Positions 23,485 through 37,997 of a stretch of DNA of 64,000 bases are shown in pieces. Made by a program: the position numbers and the translations under genes. How positions within the stretch are numbered: the stretch's first letter is position 1; the number at the start of each line of letters is the position of its first letter. The stretch lies in assembly GCA_963805525.1 (NCBI GenBank), contig CAWDUT010000001.1:1-64000 (forward strand), in the 5' to 3' direction. The notes beneath the pieces were generated by a model. The model saw only the letters and a program-made list of their open reading frames with translations. It was not told where the DNA came from and did no database searches. Origin of the DNA: DASQFQ01 sp963805525. GTDB lineage: Bacteria > Actinomycetota > Thermoleophilia > Solirubrobacterales > Solirubrobacteraceae.

Positions 23485-24621
23485 TTGCGCGTGACGCGCC
23501 TGTCGCTGCGGAACTTCCGCTCCTACGAGGCGGCGGAGGTGCGCCTGGGCCCTGGCCTGACGGTGATCACCGGCCCGAACGGCGCCGGCAAGACGAACCT
23601 GCTCGAGGCGGTCTACTTCGCCTGCACCGGGCGGTCGTGCCGGACGGCGAACGAGCGCGAGGTGGTTCGCTTCGGCGCCGGCGTGACGCGGCTGGAGCTC
23701 GACGCCGAGCGCGATGGCGAGTCGCATCGCATCACCGTCGGCTTCGAGCCGGGGGAGGCGAAGCGCCTGCAGGTCGACGGGGCGACGGTCGACCGGTTGA
23801 CCGACGCGGCGGCTCGCCCGCTCGTCTCCGTCTTCCTCCCCGACCGCCTGGAGCTGGTGCTGGGGGCGCCGGCCCTGCGGCGCGCGCACCTCGACCAGGT
23901 GATCGCCGCGCTGTGGCCGGCCCGCGTGGGCACGCGCCGCGGCTACACCGCCGCGCTCGGCCAGCGCAACGCGCTCCTGGCGGCGATCCGCGCCGGCCGC
24001 GCCGGCCGCAGCTCGCTGCCGGCGTGGGACCTCGAGCTCGCCCGCCACGGGGTCGCCCTGGCCGCCGATCGGGCCGCCGCGGTCGCGTGCCTGGCCGAGC
24101 CCTTCGCCACCCACGCCGAGGGGCTCGGGCTGGAGGGCGGCGCCGAGCTGATCTACCGGCCGCGGTCGCGCGCCGAGACGCCGGAGGCGCTGGCCGCCGA
24201 GCTCGCCGAGCGCACGGACTCCGACCTCGAGCGCGGCTTCACCGGCCACGGCCCGCACCGCGACGAGCTCGTCCTGAAGCGCGCCGGCCGCGAGCTGCGC
24301 ACCTACGGCTCGCGTGGCCAGCAGCGGCTCGGCCTCCTCGCGCTGCTGCTGGCGGAGCGCGGCGTCCTGGCCGCCGAGCGCGGGGCCGCGCCGCTGATGC
24401 TGCTCGACGACGTCACGTCCGAGCTCGATTCGCTGCGCCGCGAGCGGCTGGTGGAGGCGCTGCGCGAGGGCGGCGGCCAGAGCGTGATCGCGACCACCGA
24501 CCTCGGGCACGTGCCGGGCGGCGACGACGAGGACGTGGTCCACCTCAGCGTGGCCGAGGGGACCGTCGCGGAGGCGGGCGCGGACGGCCCGGCGGAGACC
24601 GTGGATCGGGTCGCCGCATGA
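23485..24621 (+). CDS. recF: DNA replication and repair protein RecF
   Basis: RecF is an SMC-like ATPase that helps load RecA at gaps. The 378-residue protein has NFRSYEAAEVRLGPG, Walker A GPNGAGKTNLLEAVYFA, VSVFLPDRLELVLGAP, the GHGPHRDEL motif, the signature region RGQQRLGLLALLLAE, and Walker B MLLDDVTSELD. Start is TTG 23485; the in-frame GTG 23491 two codons later is an alternative. It overlaps dciA by ATGA. Confidence 0.97.
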   Translation: MRVTRLSLRNFRSYEAAEVRLGPGLTVITGPNGAGKTNLLEAVYFACTGRSCRTANEREVVRFGAGVTRLELDAERDGESHRITVGFEPGEAKRLQVDGATVDRLTDAAARPLVSVFLPDRLELVLGAPALRRAHLDQVIAALWPARVGTRRGYTAALGQRNALLAAIRAGRAGRSSLPAWDLELARHGVALAADRAAAVACLAEPFATHAEGLGLEGGAELIYRPRSRAETPEALAAELAERTDSDLERGFTGHGPHRDELVLKRAGRELRTYGSRGQQRLGLLALLLAERGVLAAERGAAPLMLLDDVTSELDSLRRERLVEALREGGGQSVIATTDLGHVPGGDDEDVVHLSVAEGTVAEAGADGPAETVDRVAA

Positions 24622-24920
24622 GGCGAGCGGCGCCCCGCCCGGTCGCGACGGCGCTCGAGCGCCTGACCGCCGACATCGTGCCGGCGACGCTGATCGCGGA
24701 GGTCCTGCGGGTCTGGCCGGAGGCCGCCGGGGAGGCCTTCGCGGCCGCCTGCACGCCGACCTCGGCGGGCAAGGGCGAGCTGCGCGTGAGCTGCCAGTCG
24801 GCGGTCTGGGCGCAGGAGCTCGACCTGTTCTCCGAGCGGGTGCTGGGGCGCCTCAACGACCTGCTCGACGGGGAGCGCGTCGAGCGCATGCGCGTGAAGA
24901 CCGGAGCGACTCCGTCGTGA
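24618..24920 (+). CDS. dciA: DciA family (DUF721) replicative-helicase loader
   Basis: The 100-residue protein has the DUF721/DciA core: VATALERLTADIVPATLIAE, VWPEAAGEAFAAACTP, GELRVSCQSAVWAQELDLFS. DciA is the ancestral loader of DnaB in bacteria lacking DnaC/DnaI, and actinobacteria carry it between recF and gyrB. ATG 24618 overlaps the recF stop (ATGA). Confidence 0.9.
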   Translation: MRRAAPRPVATALERLTADIVPATLIAEVLRVWPEAAGEAFAAACTPTSAGKGELRVSCQSAVWAQELDLFSERVLGRLNDLLDGERVERMRVKTGATPS

Positions 24921-25078
24921 CCGCTGCTTTTGTGCTGTTTTGCAGCACTTTCGGCACAGTCGACGTGGCCGATCCGGGACCTCGGCCTGCTATTCTTATG
25001 ACACGTTTGAGGGACGCCTCGCTCGCGGAGCCGATTTGCTCCACGGCCGGGGCGTCACGCATGTAAGACGGAGGCAAC
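24921..25078 (+). promoter_or_regulatory. gyrB promoter and structured leader
   Basis: A hairpin GTGCTG-TTTTG-CAGCAC at 24932-24948 followed by TTTC may end the dnaA-dciA transcript. TATTCT at 24991-24996 is a plausible -10 for gyrB; no clear -35 is visible. The leader then holds nested complementary segments: GACGCC (25013-25018) with GGCGTC (25051-25056), enclosing GGAGC (25027-25031) with GCTCC (25038-25042). GGAGG sits 5 nt before the GTG at 25079. Confidence 0.5.
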
Positions 25079-27496
<2,418 letters not shown>

Positions 27497-27499
27497 CGC

Positions 27500-30121
<2,622 letters not shown>

Positions 30122-30191
30122 CGCCCGACCCTTCTGCCCGTCCCCGCCGTTCGGTACTCTGGCGCTACCAGAGAAAGGGGGTGGTCCGAAG

Positions 30192-30236
30192 TTGAGTGAC
30201 AGTCATTACGGGACCCTGGAGGTGCCCGGCCGCTAG
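30192..30236 (+). CDS. Possible 14-codon leader peptide after an extended Shine-Dalgarno
   Basis: TTG at 30192 opens a 14-codon frame encoding MSDSHYGTLEVPGR and ends with TAG at 30236. It is preceded by the 16-nt 16S-tail-complementary stretch with 10 nt between the GGGGG core and the TTG. No homology is claimed. Either the peptide itself, or ribosome occupancy on it, could matter for the downstream RNA. GTG at 30196 opens an alternative 68-codon frame that runs through the terminator stem. Confidence 0.3.
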   Translation: MSDSHYGTLEVPGR

Positions 30237-30366
30237 TACCAGCCGGTGCTGGACCCGCTGGGAGCGGAATCCACACCGTGGCACCGTCGCCATCCGTGCC
30301 GGAGTTAGTCCCCCCGGCCGCCTAAGTCAGCGGATCGCGACCTGTAAGTCCAGCAAGTCAGCACCC

Positions 30367-30394
30367 GGAGGGCCCCACGTCGATGGGGCCCTCC
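30367..30394. terminator. Strong bidirectional stem-loop (gyrA/RNA and HNH gene ends)
   Basis: GGAGGGCCCC (30367-30376) and GGGGCCCTCC (30385-30394) form a perfect 10-bp stem with an 8-nt loop. Only short T-runs flank it (GCGGTT on the plus side). It lies between the convergent gyrA-side transcript and the HNH gene stop at 30427, so it can serve both strands. Confidence 0.75.
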
Positions 30395-30426
30395 GCGGTT
30401 AACGGGACGGCGGCCGACGGTCGACG

Positions 30427-31029
30427 TCAGGCGGCTTCGTGCAGCAGGTACTGCTTCCAGGTCGCCGGGATCGTCGGCGACGAGAGCTGGATGAAGATGT
30501 GCGGGCTCGGGATCCGCGGCTTGTTGCGCGGGTGCATGTCGACCTGGTGCGGCAGCCGGTCGCCCTTGCGGCGGTTGCACGGCGCGCAGGAGGCGACGAT
30601 GTTGTCCCACCCCGAGGTGCCGCCCTTGGAGCGCGGGATCACGTGGTCGACGGTCAGCGAGGTGCGGGCGCCGCAGTACTGGCACGCCCAGCCGTCGCGG
30701 GCGAACACGGCGCGGCGCGTGATCTTGCGCTTGTGCGTGTCGCGCGGGATCTTCACGTAGGTGATGAGCCGGATCACGACCGGCTTGGCGAGCGAGCCGT
30801 TGGCCCAGTGCAGCGTCTGGCTGCCGATCTCGATCACCTCGGCCTTCTCCTTCAGGAGCAGGACCGTGGCGCGCCGCACGGTGCACACGTTGATGGGCTC
30901 ATACGTCGCGTTGAGCACCAGCACACGACCACCAGACCAACGGCCAACGCCGTCGGGGCTCGGTCCGTGCCGCGGGTGGTCTCCGGGCGGCACAGACCCC
31001 AGTGGGCCTGGTGGTACAGCTGTCGCCAT
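30427..31029 (-). CDS. HNH endonuclease domain protein
   Basis: The conserved part starts RVLVLNATYEPINVCTVRRA and includes LLLKEKAEVIEIG and AVFARDGWACQYCGA. The HNH core is TVDHVIPRSKGGTSGWDN and CAPCNRRKGDR, with two CxxC zinc knuckles. This compact, near-universal actinobacterial HNH protein has no established biological target. The annotated ATG at 31029 gives 200 residues with a proline-rich first 32. An internal GTG just before LVLNATYEP would give about 168 residues, closer to many relatives. It is last in the minus-strand operon, 17 nt after pheA. Confidence 0.88.
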   Translation of the reverse strand: MATAVPPGPLGSVPPGDHPRHGPSPDGVGRWSGGRVLVLNATYEPINVCTVRRATVLLLKEKAEVIEIGSQTLHWANGSLAKPVVIRLITYVKIPRDTHKRKITRRAVFARDGWACQYCGARTSLTVDHVIPRSKGGTSGWDNIVASCAPCNRRKGDRLPHQVDMHPRNKPRIPSPHIFIQLSSPTIPATWKQYLLHEAA

Positions 31030-31046
31030 GACCTGGCGGAGTGTAG

Positions 31047-31889
31047 CTATGGCGCCGACGGGAACGAGCCGAGCACCCGCACGCCTTCGGCATGGGAGCG
31101 CAGCGCACCGATCGCCTGGGCCACGGCCGGATCGTCCGCGCGGCCGGCGGCGTCGACGAAGAACATGTACGTCCCCAGCCCGCGCCGCCGCGGCCGCGAC
31201 TCGATCCGGGTGAGGTTGACCTCGCGATCGGCGAACTCGGTCAGGCAGCGCACGAGCCAGCCCGGCCGGTCGTCGCTCGGCTCCCAGAACATCAGCGCGG
31301 TCTTCCAGGCGCCGCCCGCGCTGGGGTCGGGCGCCTCGCGGCCGATCCACACGAAGCGCGTCTCCGAGCCCGGGGGGTCCTCGACGCCCGAGGCCAGCAC
31401 CGCGCAGCCGTAGAGCTCGGCGGCCGCTCGGCTCCCGAGCGCCGCCCACGGCTCGCCGTCCTCGCGCTCCGCGACCAGGCGGACGGCGTCGGCGGTCGAG
31501 GCGGCGGTCACCACCACGGCGCCCGTGAGCCGGGTGCGCAGGAACGTGGCGCACTGGCCGCTGGCCTGCGGATGGGAGGCCACGGCGGCGATCCGCTCGA
31601 GCGCCACCGGCTCGCGCGCGATCAGGCAGTGGTGGATCGCGTGGACCAGCTCGCCCGTGATCTGGACGTCGTCGGTCTCGAACGCGAGCGCGTCGAGTGT
31701 CGCGTTGACCGCGCCCTCGAGCGAGTTCTCGATCGGCACCAGCGCGCGCTCCACGCGGCGGTCGTGCACCGCCATCACCGCGTCGTGGACCGACGGCAGC
31801 GGGACCGGCTCGTAGTTCTCGCTCCCGGGCCAGGCGAACATGGCCTCCTGGCTGTAGGTCCCGGCCGGGCCGAGGAAGCCGACCCTCAT
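31047..31889 (-). CDS. pheA: Prephenate dehydratase
   Basis: PheA converts prephenate to phenylpyruvate in phenylalanine synthesis. The 280-residue monofunctional enzyme has FLGPAGTYSQEAM, VPIENSLEGAVNATLD, ASHPQASGQCATFL, the catalytic TRF in GSETRFVWIG, and a C-terminal ACT domain with VNLTRIESRPRRRGLGTY for phenylalanine feedback. ATG 31889 overlaps the upstream DUF4446 stop (ATGA). Confidence 0.96.
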   Translation of the reverse strand: MRVGFLGPAGTYSQEAMFAWPGSENYEPVPLPSVHDAVMAVHDRRVERALVPIENSLEGAVNATLDALAFETDDVQITGELVHAIHHCLIAREPVALERIAAVASHPQASGQCATFLRTRLTGAVVVTAASTADAVRLVAEREDGEPWAALGSRAAAELYGCAVLASGVEDPPGSETRFVWIGREAPDPSAGGAWKTALMFWEPSDDRPGWLVRCLTEFADREVNLTRIESRPRRRGLGTYMFFVDAAGRADDPAVAQAIGALRSHAEGVRVLGSFPSAP

Positions 31890-32407
31890 CCGGGCAGCGT
31901 CGCAGCGCCGTCGCCGGCCAGCGCGCGCCGCACGGCCTCGATCTCCTCAGGCGAAAGCTCGAGCTCGCCCTGGCCGCCGCGGACGACCTTGATGTAGATG
32001 CGGGCGGTGTCGCGGCGCACGATCGAGGACAGCACGATGCCGTCGTGGTGCTCGTCGAGCAGCGCGATCGTGGTCGACTGGTTGCCGGTCAGCTCGCCGT
32101 AGGCGTCGTAGCGGACGAGCGAGCGGTAGGCGATCGCGCCGTCGAGGCGCGTCTCAGCCGCGCCCAGGCGCTCGTCTACGTTGACGGCGACCTCCTCGAC
32201 GCGCTCGTGCAGGGCGGCGAACGCCTGCTGCAGCCCCGCGGCGTGGGAGACCAGGTCGCTCTGCCCGTGGTCGCCGAGCACCGCCTTCTGCGCCGATCGC
32301 AACTTGCGGACGCGGAAGGCGAGCACGAGAGCCAGCAGCAGCGCGATCAGCGCGACCGCGCCCGCCGACAGAGCGGCGATGCCCGCCGGATCGGTCAGGT
32401 CGTTCAC
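31886..32407 (-). CDS. DUF4446 family membrane-anchored protein
   Basis: The 173-residue protein has one N-terminal membrane helix (about 10-32), then a charged segment and the DUF4446 core: YRSLVRYDAYGELTGNQSTT, IALLDEHHDGIVLSSIV and RIYIKVVRGGQGELELS. Function is unknown. In firmicutes a DUF4446 gene often neighbours parAB or serS; here it precedes pheA. The start is ATG 32407, 21 nt after the CARDB-like gene's stop. Confidence 0.85.
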   Translation of the reverse strand: MNDLTDPAGIAALSAGAVALIALLLALVLAFRVRKLRSAQKAVLGDHGQSDLVSHAAGLQQAFAALHERVEEVAVNVDERLGAAETRLDGAIAYRSLVRYDAYGELTGNQSTTIALLDEHHDGIVLSSIVRRDTARIYIKVVRGGQGELELSPEEIEAVRRALAGDGAATLPG

Positions 32408-32428
32408 GAGCCCGAAGGATACGAGGCG

Positions 32429-33529
32429 CTAGCCGGTGAACAGCACGTCGTACGACGCGGTGTTGTTGTCCGTCTTCTGCTCGCCGGGGACCTTCCCGAC
32501 GGTCACCTTGACCGTGACCGCGGCGCCGGTCGGCGGCTTCTGCCCCAGCGCGAGCGTCGCCTCGGCCGTCTGGCCCTTCGCGACGGTGTCGACCGTCCGC
32601 GAGACCTTGATCGGCTTGTCGCCGCCCTCGATGGCGACCGTGACCTTGACGTCGAACTCGTCGTTCTCGCCCTGGTTGGTGAAGCGCACGACGAACGCGG
32701 TGTCGGCGCTGGCCGGGAGGCGGTTCGGCGCGTCGGGCTGGAGCTTCGTGTTGCCGACGCTCACCGACTCGATCCCGGTGCCGTGTGTGCCGGGCGCGAT
32801 CTCGCCGGTCTTGCGGGTGCCGCCGGTGATCTGCTGGTCGAGCTCGGCGGCCACCGTCTTCTCGCTCAGCCATTCGATCCCGGGCAGGAAGCGCGAGGTC
32901 GCGATCTTCTGGCCGCCGATGTCCGCGTCGTCGAGCGCGTGCTTGATCAGCGGCGCCACGCGCGCCTGGTACAGCACGTCCGAGGCCAGGAACGTCTGCA
33001 TCTGCCCGGCGATCTGCGTGATCGCGGTGTTGGCCGCCTCGCCCTCGTCGCCGAGCGCGGTGCGGATCTTCTCGGCGATCGCGGCGAGCCCATCGCGGCG
33101 GAACTGGAGCGCCATCAGCAGCGACTGCTGGGCGCCCTTCATCTCGTCCGGCACCGAGAGGGCCTTCGCCTGCTTGAGCTGCGACTCCGCCTGCACGCGG
33201 TAGCCGGAGATGTTGGTCTGGAGGTCGGCCGGCGAGTCGCTCGAGGCCTGGCTGAGCAGCTGGAAGAACGGCGCGCCGACCTGCTGGTCGGACTCCTTGA
33301 TGATCGAGGAGACCTCGCGGTTGTAGTCCTTCAGCGCGTTTTCCTTGCGCGAGCTCGCGCAAGCGCGCACCCCGAAGAACACGATGAACAGGAGCAGCAC
33401 GACGCCGCCGATCGCGGCAGCGCGCCGCACCAGCAGCGTGTTTTGGTCCGGTGGCGCACCCCCGACTGCCGCACTGCGGCGCGGTCGCGGGCTGCTCCGG
33501 GGCTCGTCGTCCTCGTCGAAGAAGGACAC
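32429..33529 (-). CDS. Membrane-anchored extracellular protein with CARDB-like C-terminal domain
   Basis: The 366-residue protein has a short basic/proline cytoplasmic N-terminus (SSPRPRRSAAVGGAP), one membrane helix (about 37-57, AIGGVVLLLFIVFFGV), an alpha-helical extracellular region (about 60-235), and a beta-sandwich end (about 240-366). TAFVVRFTNQGENDEFDVKV and TVGKVPGEQKTDNNTASYDV in the latter resemble CARDB adhesion-type domains. Function is unknown. GTG 33529 is preceded 11 nt upstream by CATAAT, suggesting a leaderless transcript. It is divergent from the polytopic kinase across 100 bp. Confidence 0.7.
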   Translation of the reverse strand: MSFFDEDDEPRSSPRPRRSAAVGGAPPDQNTLLVRRAAAIGGVVLLLFIVFFGVRACASSRKENALKDYNREVSSIIKESDQQVGAPFFQLLSQASSDSPADLQTNISGYRVQAESQLKQAKALSVPDEMKGAQQSLLMALQFRRDGLAAIAEKIRTALGDEGEAANTAITQIAGQMQTFLASDVLYQARVAPLIKHALDDADIGGQKIATSRFLPGIEWLSEKTVAAELDQQITGGTRKTGEIAPGTHGTGIESVSVGNTKLQPDAPNRLPASADTAFVVRFTNQGENDEFDVKVTVAIEGGDKPIKVSRTVDTVAKGQTAEATLALGQKPPTGAAVTVKVTVGKVPGEQKTDNNTASYDVLFTG

Positions 33530-33629
33530 AGGAGGCGACGATTATGACGGGGCGAACGGCGGCTTCGCCGCGCAGGCACGCTTGCGGCGAGCAGGGGGGT
33601 CCTCCGGCGCGGCGAAAGGACGGCTCGCC

Positions 33630-35324
<1,695 letters not shown>

Positions 35325-35330
35325 GCACGC

Positions 35331-36095
35331 ATGAGCGTGCTGCGCAATCTCGAGTCCAAGCTCGCGGGCCTCGTCGAGGGGACGTTCTCGCGCGCCTTCA
35401 AGTCGGAGGTCCGTCCGGTGGAGATCGCGCGCAAGCTGGCGCGCGAGATGGAGCAGCACCGGGTCAACTCGCTGTCGCGCACCTACGCGCCCAACGAGTA
35501 CGTGGTCTGGCTCTCGCCACAGGATCGCGAGCAGTTCGAGGGCTACGAGGGCGAGCTCAAGCGCGAGCTGACGGGCTACCTGCTCGAGCACGCCCGGCGC
35601 GAGCGGATCGCGCTGCTGACGCGGCCGAAGATCGAGTTCGAGACCGACGACGCGCTGCGCCTCGGCGAGTTCGGGATCCAGGCGCGGCTCGTGCGCAGCG
35701 CCGAGGACGAGGACTCGGAGGCCCCGATCCAAGGCGACCACGGCCACACGATGGTCTACTCGACCTCGAGCCGGATCTCCGGCCAGCTGGCGGAGCCCGA
35801 TCCGCGCCGCCGCGGCGCGCGGCTGCGCGTCGACGGCCGCACGAGCGTGCTCGGCTCCGGCGGCGCCGTGCTCGGCCGCTCGCGCGAGGCCGACGTCCAC
35901 ATCGACGACGCCAACGTGTCCCGCAAGCACGCCGAGGTGCGGCCCTCCGGCGCCTCCTGGACGGTGCACGACCTCGGCTCCACCAACGGCGTCAAGGTCA
36001 ACGGGCGGCGAATCCAGGGTGCGCAATCACTGCGAGACGGGGACACCATCACCCTCGGCACCTCCGAGATCGTCTTCCAGCTGGAGAACTCGTGA
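35331..36095 (+). CDS. fhaA: FhaA-type protein: DUF3662 plus FHA domain
   Basis: The 254-residue protein begins with DUF3662 (LRNLESKLAGLVEGTFSRAF, ARKLAREMEQHRV) and ends with an FHA domain: VLGRSREADVHIDDANVSRK, WTVHDLGSTNGVKVNGRRI. FHA binds phosphothreonine, and mycobacterial FhaA links PknB to the MurJ complex. The linker between the two domains (about 135-160) is shorter than in mycobacteria. It overlaps fhaB by GTGA. Confidence 0.94.
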   Translation: MSVLRNLESKLAGLVEGTFSRAFKSEVRPVEIARKLAREMEQHRVNSLSRTYAPNEYVVWLSPQDREQFEGYEGELKRELTGYLLEHARRERIALLTRPKIEFETDDALRLGEFGIQARLVRSAEDEDSEAPIQGDHGHTMVYSTSSRISGQLAEPDPRRRGARLRVDGRTSVLGSGGAVLGRSREADVHIDDANVSRKHAEVRPSGASWTVHDLGSTNGVKVNGRRIQGAQSLRDGDTITLGTSEIVFQLENS

Positions 36096-36598
36096 CTCTC
36101 GACCCCGTCGCCGTCGCCCTGAAGTTCGGCTTCATCGCCGTGCTCTACCTCTTCCTGCTCTGGATGGCCCGCTCGGCGCTCAAGGACCTGCGCCGCACCC
36201 CGGGCGTCGACGCCGGCTACGACGGCCGCGGCGGCGGGCCCGCCTACGAGGACGCCACCGGCATGCACGTCGCCTCCCAGGGCCTGAGCGGCGACGGCGA
36301 CCTGGGCGCGCCGCGGCTGCGCGTGGAGAGCGCCGCCGGCCTACGCGACGGCGTCGCCTACGACCTCTCCGACGGCGCGGTACTGGGCCGCGGCGACCAG
36401 GTCGACATCCAGCTCGAAGACTCGTTCGCCTCGACGAACCACGCCCGATTGCTCCCTCAGGGGGACGTCGTGGTGCTGGAGGATCTAGGCTCGACCAACG
36501 GGACCTACCTGAACGGGGAGCCGTTGCGCGGCCCGCAGCCCCTCCATGCGGGGGACCGCATCCGCATCGGTGACTCCGAGTTCACCTTCGAGCGCTAG
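36092..36598 (+). CDS. fhaB: FhaB-type membrane-anchored FHA protein
   Basis: The 168-residue protein has one N-terminal membrane helix (FGFIAVLYLFLLWMARSAL) and a C-terminal FHA domain: LGRGDQVDIQLEDSFASTNH, VLEDLGSTNGTYLNGEPLRG, IRIGDSEFTFER. In mycobacteria FhaB (FipA) bridges division and wall proteins under kinase control. GTG 36092 overlaps the fhaA stop. Confidence 0.94.
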   Translation: MTLDPVAVALKFGFIAVLYLFLLWMARSALKDLRRTPGVDAGYDGRGGGPAYEDATGMHVASQGLSGDGDLGAPRLRVESAAGLRDGVAYDLSDGAVLGRGDQVDIQLEDSFASTNHARLLPQGDVVVLEDLGSTNGTYLNGEPLRGPQPLHAGDRIRIGDSEFTFER

Positions 36599-36616
36599 AG
36601 CCACAGCACACACCGA

Positions 36617-37987
36617 ATGTTGCGCATCGCAGAACACTGGTACGCGTCCGACCTCGGGCGCCAGCGGCAGGGCAACGAGGACAACTTCTTCGTTCGCGCC
36701 CCGCTGTTCGTGGTCGCCGACGGCATGGGCGGCGCCCAGGCGGGCGAGGTCGCGTCGGAGATCGCGGTCCGCTCGTTCGACGACGACCTGCCCAACGGCT
36801 CGCTCCCGGAGGCGCTGACCAGCGTCATCCAGGGCGCCAACCGGCGCATCCACGACAAGGCCCGCTCGGACGAGTCGATGCACGGCATGGGCACGACGAC
36901 GACCGCCGCCTACGTCGACGACGACGAGGTGGTGATCGCCCACGTCGGCGACTCGCGCGCCTACCTACTGCGCGACGGCGACCTGATCCGGCTGACCAAG
37001 GACCACTCGCTGGTCGGCGAGCTCGTGGCGCGCGGCAAGCTGACCGAGGAGCAGGCCGAGCAGCACCCGCAGCGCTCGGTGATCACCCGCGCGCTGGGCC
37101 CCGAGGCCAACGTGCAGGTCGACGTCGACATCTTCCCCGCCAAGGCCGGCGACCTCTTCCTGCTCTGCTCCGACGGCCTGACCTCGATGGTCCACGAGCC
37201 GAAGCTGCGCCCGCTGTTCGACGACTCCGACTCGCTGGAGACGCTCGGCAAGCGGCTGATCGACGCCGCCAACACGGCCGGCGGGCGGGACAACATCACC
37301 GTGATCCTGTTCCGGCTCGAGTCGGTGGAGGGCACCGAGAGCGAGGCGCCCGCGGCGGCCACCGCCGTCTCGCGGGAGGACGACACCTCGGAGTACGAGA
37401 CGTTCGAGGGCGATGCGGTGCCCGCGCCGCGCCAGGGCGTCTCGCGCCCGGCCGGCGTCAGCGACGACGAGGTGCTGCGCTCCTCCGAGGTCTCGGACAC
37501 GATCGAGGACGACTACCGCCGCAGCGGCACCGTCGCGCTGTCGGCGATCCGCCCCAGCGGCGAGACCGAGGCGCCCGAGGAGCCGCCGCCGCAGGCACCC
37601 GATGATGCGGCCCCGCCGCGCCGCACCGCCCCGCTCCCGGGAGACACCGGCTCCCAACCTCGCCGCAAGCGCCGCCGCCGCGTCCCAGTCGGCCTCATCG
37701 TCACCCTCGCCATCGTCTTCCTGATCCTGGCCGGTGGCTGGATGGCCACGCGCGCCGTGTACTTCGTCGGCACCGATCCGCGCGACGACCGCACGATCGC
37801 GGTCTTCCAGGGGCTGCCGTACGACCTGCCGCTCGGGATCCAGCTCTACACGCGCACCGCCAGCTCGGGCGTGACGATCGACTCCGTGCCGCCGGATCGC
37901 CGCAAGACGTTCACGGACCACAAGCTGCGCTCGAAGGACGACGCCGAGAACCTCGTGACCGCGCTCGAGCGCGGTCAGATCGAGTGA
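36617..37987 (+). CDS. pstP: PP2C-type serine/threonine phosphatase PstP
   Basis: The 456-residue protein has the PP2C catalytic domain (about 1-240): DLGRQRQGNEDNFF, VADGMGGAQAGEVAS, VIAHVGDSRAYLLR, LLCSDGLTSMV and GGRDNITVILFR, with the metal-binding aspartates in place. A disordered acidic/proline linker, one membrane helix (about 355-378), and a small extracellular domain follow. It reverses the phosphorylation made by the operon's kinases. The start is ATG 36617. Confidence 0.95.
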   Translation: MLRIAEHWYASDLGRQRQGNEDNFFVRAPLFVVADGMGGAQAGEVASEIAVRSFDDDLPNGSLPEALTSVIQGANRRIHDKARSDESMHGMGTTTTAAYVDDDEVVIAHVGDSRAYLLRDGDLIRLTKDHSLVGELVARGKLTEEQAEQHPQRSVITRALGPEANVQVDVDIFPAKAGDLFLLCSDGLTSMVHEPKLRPLFDDSDSLETLGKRLIDAANTAGGRDNITVILFRLESVEGTESEAPAAATAVSREDDTSEYETFEGDAVPAPRQGVSRPAGVSDDEVLRSSEVSDTIEDDYRRSGTVALSAIRPSGETEAPEEPPPQAPDDAAPPRRTAPLPGDTGSQPRRKRRRRVPVGLIVTLAIVFLILAGGWMATRAVYFVGTDPRDDRTIAVFQGLPYDLPLGIQLYTRTASSGVTIDSVPPDRRKTFTDHKLRSKDDAENLVTALERGQIE

Positions 37988-37997
37988 GGCCCGCGAG

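Larger units (their letters stand above)
30122..30426 (+). ncRNA. Candidate structured RNA / leader between gyrA and the HNH gene
   Basis: This 305-bp spacer carries no recognised gene but is full of structure on the plus strand. A possible -10 TACTCT is at 30155-30160. Hairpin CTCTGG-loop-CCAGAG spans 30157-30173. AGAAAGGGGGTGGTCC (30172-30187) can pair over 16 nt with the 16S rRNA 3' tail. Stems follow at 30183-30187/30211-30215 (GGTCC/GGACC), 30226-30230/30242-30246, 30255-30267 and 30280-30300. AAGTC recurs at 30324, 30346 and 30355. A 10-bp terminator-like stem closes it. It is not tmRNA, RNase P RNA or SRP RNA by their core motifs. Confidence 0.5.

Noticed and set aside
30196..30402. 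68-codon frame across the post-gyrA RNA
   Set aside because: It reads through the terminator stem, has cysteine/arginine/proline-rich composition and no recognisable family. The RNA structure explains the region better.
30122..30426. tmRNA, RNase P RNA, SRP RNA or a cobalamin riboswitch
   Set aside because: Their conserved cores (tmRNA tag frame and acceptor arm, GAGGAAAGTCC, the GGAAGCAGC-type SRP loop, the B12 box) are absent.
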